From Carallia brachiata (Eukaryota > Streptophyta > Magnoliopsida > Malpighiales > Rhizophoraceae), in NCBI GenBank assembly GCA_021464245.1, contig JADCRB010000068.1, positions 12,904,544-12,968,543 on the forward strand: a stretch of DNA of 64,000 nucleotides, read 5' to 3'. This document shows, piece by piece, positions 59,586 to 64,000 of this stretch (position 1 is the first letter of the stretch; each line of letters opens with the position of its first letter). Position numbers and translations under genes: made by a program. The notes below the pieces were generated by a model, which was not told the DNA's origin, ran no database searches, and saw only the letters and a program-made list of their open reading frames with translations.

Positions 59586-60117
59586 CAAGGATGTTAAAAT
59601 CCCCATCTGGATCCTAGGATCGTGAAGTTAATGAATTGGATTCCTGTAGAATCTATTTAAAATAAAATTTTAATAAAATTTCACTTCAAATCGTTAGATT
59701 GGTAGAATCTCAATTAAATTCTACAATTCTCATTTTTTTTAATATAAATTTTTGAGTTATAACTAATCTTATTTATAATACAAAATAATTTAGATATATT
59801 TTATTTAAATTTAAATACTGAATATTAGTAAATAAGTAATTAAATACCAAAAAAATTCCAATTTAGAAAAAAAAATTATATAACTACTTTAAAGAGAGAT
59901 AAGGTTGTTTTTCTCTTATAAAAGAATAAGATTATTGTAATTTTTTTCATTTCTATTGAGTTAATATACATAAAATCGCTAATTTTAAGTTATATATAAT
60001 TATGATTAATTAATTTTTATTTTTTTATTTTTAGTAGAATTTTACGATCCTGTTCTACGATTCGATCGTAACATTTCAAATTGATCTTTTGTAGGATCTC
60101 GACTTTTGAAAACCTTG
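59586..60117. mobile_element. Non-autonomous hAT-type transposon
   Basis: This 532 bp element starts CAAGGATGTTAAAATCC and ends GACTTTTGAAAACCTTG (reverse complement CAAGGTTTTCAAAAGTC). The flanking 8-mers CTCATACC (59578-59585) and CTTATACC (60118-60125) match at 7 of 8 positions. The subterminal parts carry GGATC/GATCG motifs. It belongs to the same family as 22123-22711. No coding capacity was seen. Confidence 0.7.
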
Positions 60118-60175
60118 CTTATACCCAATATATATATATTTATTTATTTTTTTATTGGAGCTTATACCCAATATA
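60117..60175. repeat. Micro-insertion with 16 bp direct repeats
   Basis: GCTTATACCCAATATA occurs at 60117-60132 and 60160-60175 with a T-rich 27 bp insert ending ATTGGA between them. It abuts the right end of the hAT element. Confidence 0.85.
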
Positions 60176-60779
60176 GTTAAAGAGGTTTGAATCAAGTATT
60201 TCCTTAATCCTTTGTTTGAATAACAAATTAAGAGAGAGGAAAATAAGGAAAAAAAATTAGAGGAATAAAAATAAATAGAAAGAAAGAAAAATTTTCAACC
60301 TCTCAAATTGTGGGAGAGGGGGCGCTTATGGAAGGAAACCTAAAATTTTCCATTTGAAAACGAGTGAAAAAGGAGAAACGAAATTAATGTGTTACAATTT
60401 AAATTTTATTTTTATACTAAGGTTGATAAATATAAATAAAAAGAGAGAATACAAGTTAATTATTATTTTAAAAATTAAGTAGGCAAATCAATAATTTGAT
60501 AGACCAAAGAAAAAAAAATCTCTCTCCCATTTAAATGTTGAAATATTTTTCAAATACAAACATAACTCGTTTCCCCTTTTTCATTCTCTCGTCCTCCCTT
60601 TTCTCCTCTTTAAGCCACAGTGTAAAATGGAACTGACAATGTTCAAAAAGATTTTTTTTTTCATTTAAAAGATAATAGATAATTGTAAAAATGAATTTAT
60701 AATAATAAGTAATTGCAACTTTATTTGTAAAAACTCGTAGATTTATAAATAAAACATAATTTAATATTTTTGTAATATT

Positions 60780-63080
60780 TGAACTGGTAATTTTTATAAT
60801 TTAACAATATTTTAACCGACATTTAATGTAGAATGCTAATTATATGTTTTTACTTTGTAAACTTGTCTTAATTTAAATTGTTAAATTGAATGATATTCAA
60901 AAGTTAGATAACTATAATTTTAATAAAAGTGATACTACCACGTAAAGTGGTAATTTAATGATAAGTTGATGAGTTTTTTTTACATAGATCTAGATTCGAC
61001 TCCCCACACTGTTACCTGTCCCATTAAGTGAAAATTATGCTGAGGCACAATATTATATTAAAACTTGTTAACACCATGATTCGGCATAAAAAAGACCCAT
61101 TTAGTTTTATTAATATTTAGATAGAGTATTCTCCTTACAAGATAGATTAAATGAGGACAAAATAAATAATGTCTAACTTCAATCCACACATACAATAATT
61201 CTCATGCCAATTATATTTGTCATTTTTTTCTATTAAAAAAAAGTGATACTCTTATAATTAACTAATTAAGCATTAAACCTTAAAGTCTATGTATTTTTCG
61301 TATAAAAAAAAATAACGGACAAAAAGTAGATTGTCGCATGTGCGAAGCTTGAACGGCATTAAATATACTTTAATCGGCTTAAATGCTGCCTTCTTTAGGT
61401 GGCTCCTACCGTATTGACTACAAAAAACAGTTTTTTTTTTTTTAATCAAAAGAAGATCGTTTCATTAATGATCATAAAAAAGTTTATATAGGATTAATGC
61501 AAAAACGTAAGAAAAACTTGCATATGGAAGGGAGAACATGAAAGTTATACTCATTTCAATCCTAAATATTTATAAATTTTTTTAATTTAATCTTAACTGT
61601 TTAAATTTTTTAATTGAATTTTAAACCTTTCAATTCTTCTACAAATTAGTCATTTTAACAACAGGAGTCAGTCAAACTATTAAAACAAAGTTCAAGGTTG
61701 ACCAAACAGAGATAAATAAAAAATTTAAAATATGATTTTTTTTCTATTTTTTTGTTTCAATCAAGTCTTCAATGTTCTAAAATTTTTCAATCAAGTCCTA
61801 AACATTCTAAAATTTTTTCAATTGAGTCCTCTAATTTCAAAATAATGATAATGGGGTATTTTGGGTTTTTTCTGCCATTTTTTGAAAAGTTCATCATTTT
61901 TTAATTATTTGTACTGGTAATTTTTATAATCTAACAATATTTTAACCGACATTTAATGTAGAATGCTAATTATATGTTTTTACTTTGTAAACTTGTCTCA
62001 ATTTAAATTGTTAAATTGAATGATATTCAAAAGTTAGATAACTATACTCTAATAAAGTGATACTACCACCTAATATGATAACTAAATGATAAGTCGATGA
62101 GTTTTTTTCACATGAATTTAGATTCAAGCTTTCGTACTGTTAACTGTCCTATTAAATGGGAATTATACCTTTTCACACCGTTAACTGTCTTATTAAATGA
62201 GAATTATGCTAAGGCATAATGTTAAGTTCAAAATTCGTTAACACCATGATCTAGTGTGGAAAGAGTCATTCGATTTCATCAGTACTTAAGTAGAAGATTT
62301 TCCGTTCAAAAGAAATTAAATAAAAACGAAACAAGTGACCTCTAAACTTAATCCACACATATAATAACTTTTATACTGATTATATTTTATTTTTGTTAAA
62401 AAAAATGATACTCTTATAATTAACTAATTAAGCGTTAAACTTAAAATTTTATTTATTTATTTATTTTTTTTAAAAGTAACTGACAAAAAGTAGATTGTCG
62501 CTTTTATGAAGATTGAACGGCATTAAATATACTGCAATCGGCTTAGATGCCGCCTTTTTTCGGTGGCTCCTACATTATTGACTCTGCAGACCCTTTTTTT
62601 TAATGAAAGGAAAATCTTTTCATTAATAATCATCGAAAACGTTATATACTACCAACGCAAAAACACTTGAAAGACTTCCACACACAAGAGAGATATACAA
62701 AGATTATATTTATTTTAATTTTAAATATTTATAAATTTTTTTAATTTAATTTTAAACGTTTTAATTTTTTCAATTAAATTTTAAATATTTTAATTTTTTT
62801 ACAAATTAATTATTTTATTAACAGAAGTCATTTAAACTGTTAAGATAATAGTTGATCAAAGGGAGATAAATAAAAAAAAATCTAAAATACAGTTTTTTTT
62901 CTGTATTTTCTCATCTCAATCAAGTTTTCAAATGTTCTAAAATTTTTCAATCAAGTTTTAAATATTTTTAAAACTTTTCAATTGAGTCCTTTAATTTCAA
63001 AAATGATGATAATGAGGTATTTTGGAGTTTTTTATTTTTTATTTTTGCTATTTTTTAAAAAATTAATTATTTTTTAATTA
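60780..63080. repeat. Tandem duplication, two units of about 1.13 kb
   Basis: Unit A (about 60780-61911) and unit B (about 61912-63080) are direct repeats. Both begin ACTGGTAATTTTTATAAT, run through CCGACATTTAATGTAGAATG, and end in a series of TCAATCAAGT / TCAATTGAGTCC motifs. They differ by many substitutions and small indels, so the duplication is not recent. No coding sequence was seen. Confidence 0.85.
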
Positions 63081-63303
63081 TTTTTTCCATTTTAAAATAT
63101 TACAACTAGAAAATAAGAAAAAAAATTATATATTTGATTTTTTTTATTCATTTCCATTCGATCAATAATCGTTTTTAACAGTTTGACTAATTTTTGCTAA
63201 CAGAAAGACTCATTTATAAAAGTGATAAAAAAGTTTAAAATTCGATTGAAAAAATTAAAAATTTTATCATTAAATTAAAAAAATTTATAAATATTTATAA
63301 CTA
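62705..63303. mobile_element. Foldback element with about 190 bp arms
   Basis: The left arm (62705-62890) and right arm (63118-63303) are imperfect inverted repeats with shared ends ATATTTATAAATTTTTTTAA and a shared TTTAAACTGTTAA-like part. Only the left arm and loop are present in the neighbouring tandem unit, near 61555-61870. Probably a MITE or foldback transposon that was cut by the tandem duplication. Confidence 0.5.
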
Positions 63304-63576
63304 TAATAAATATTATTACAATAAATAATCTACAAGACATATGATCAAACTGACCATTCACAATTTAGGCACAAAACTCATTAAAAAAATATTCCCTAAT
63401 AAGAAAAGAAATCGAATTGCAACTAAATTTATTTATCTATTCTAAAATCTTAATTAGATCCAATTCAACAGAATAAAATTACATATAACAGCAAACACCA
63501 GCGAACACCGTATTTCAACGAACTCATGATAAAAATCAATCTAATGAAATTGATACCGATTTTCCAAAATTGTAAT

Positions 63577-64000
63577 CTACAACCTACATAAAAACAACCA
63601 CAAAACACCCATTCGTAGTAAATACAATAAAATCTTCCCTAACTGGAAACAGAAGATACAAAAGTAACAAGGGACGGCGAAGCTCGTGGCTGCAGTGTCG
63701 GAGTCAAAGGGGACGCCGGCAGAAAAGATAGAGCCGGCATCAGAGTTGGGTTGATTGGCGTCGAAGGCAGCTTCAACGATGCCTGGGACGGCGAAGGCAG
63801 CGGAGGAACCACAGCAGGCGGTGGGGGATACGGTGGATCTGACAACGACGGAGGCACCTGAGACGATAAAAAAACAATGTGCTGGAGAAGAGACCAAATC
63901 CGGTGTTGGGGAGGCCATGGGTGTGTTCTACGTACTTAGGTCTAAGGAAACATTTAGGGAAGTAGGGAGGAGCGAGGTGTTGCCATTGATGAAGGTAAAG
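63577..64000. other. GC-rich open region at window edge, possible gene end or start
   Basis: Base composition rises sharply at about 63670-63930. On the minus strand a frame opens at 63918 with a good start context (ACCCATGGCC), MASPTPDLVSSPAHC..., and stays open for 113 codons. On the plus strand a frame without stops runs from about 63754 to the end of the window, with MPGTAKAAEEPQQAVGDTVD and AGEETKSGVGEAMG. Only one, or neither, can be real. Neither matches a family I recognise. The rest of the gene would lie outside the window. Confidence 0.3.

Overview
The window is nuclear DNA of a flowering plant, most likely a eudicot. It is strongly AT-rich, its genes are spliced at GT-AG sites, and its recognisable proteins are closest to plant families (P-class PPR proteins, plant 4CL, plant complex I subunit). 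No rRNA, tRNA, CRISPR array, phage or bacterial operon was seen. I cannot name the species from sequence alone.

Four genes appear intact. (1) A minus-strand P-class PPR gene at 29777-31820, close to Arabidopsis At5g11310: two exons, 608 codons. (2) A plus-strand PPR gene at 33950-39918, close to At5g27270/EMB976: eight exons, 1062 codons, one GC-AG intron. It is divergent from the first. (3) The small complex I subunit NDUFS6 (13 kDa, zinc-binding) at 42517-44848, plus strand, three exons, 104 codons. (4) A class II 4-coumarate:CoA ligase (4CL3-like) at 49449-53944, minus strand, five exons, 578 codons, with AC-type elements upstream. All exon joins given for these were checked to keep frame. 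The genes are not a functional cluster: they serve organelle RNA metabolism, respiration and phenylpropanoid/flavonoid metabolism separately.

Region 1-18000 is a pseudogene graveyard. A segmental duplication (about 166-3215 and about 6330-12725) carries fragments of an NSF-like AAA ATPase on the minus strand. Copy 1 abuts a truncated 3' end of a D-xylose-proton-symporter-like sugar transporter. Copy 2 contains a 2.66 kb segment, absent from copy 1, with decayed ABCE (RLI) and cyclin D1 fragments, and continues into the 5' half of the NSF-like gene up to 17951. Regions 18000-29700, 54500-59500 and 60200-63500 are gene-poor and AT-rich, with repeats, foldback elements and short gene fossils (Bet v 1-like, MBR-type RING E3-like).

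The best mobile-element evidence is three hAT-type non-autonomous elements with 8 bp target duplications (16438-17304, 45704-46437, 59586-60117), plus a probable fourth (22123-22711). Many very short poly(A)/poly(T) inserts are flanked by 13-26 bp direct repeats, and several share a TTCTC(A)n end. I see no convincing new multi-gene system. The most unusual material is the gene-fragment-bearing duplication, the micro-insertions, and a 1 kb polypurine minisatellite enclosed by inverted-repeat ends.
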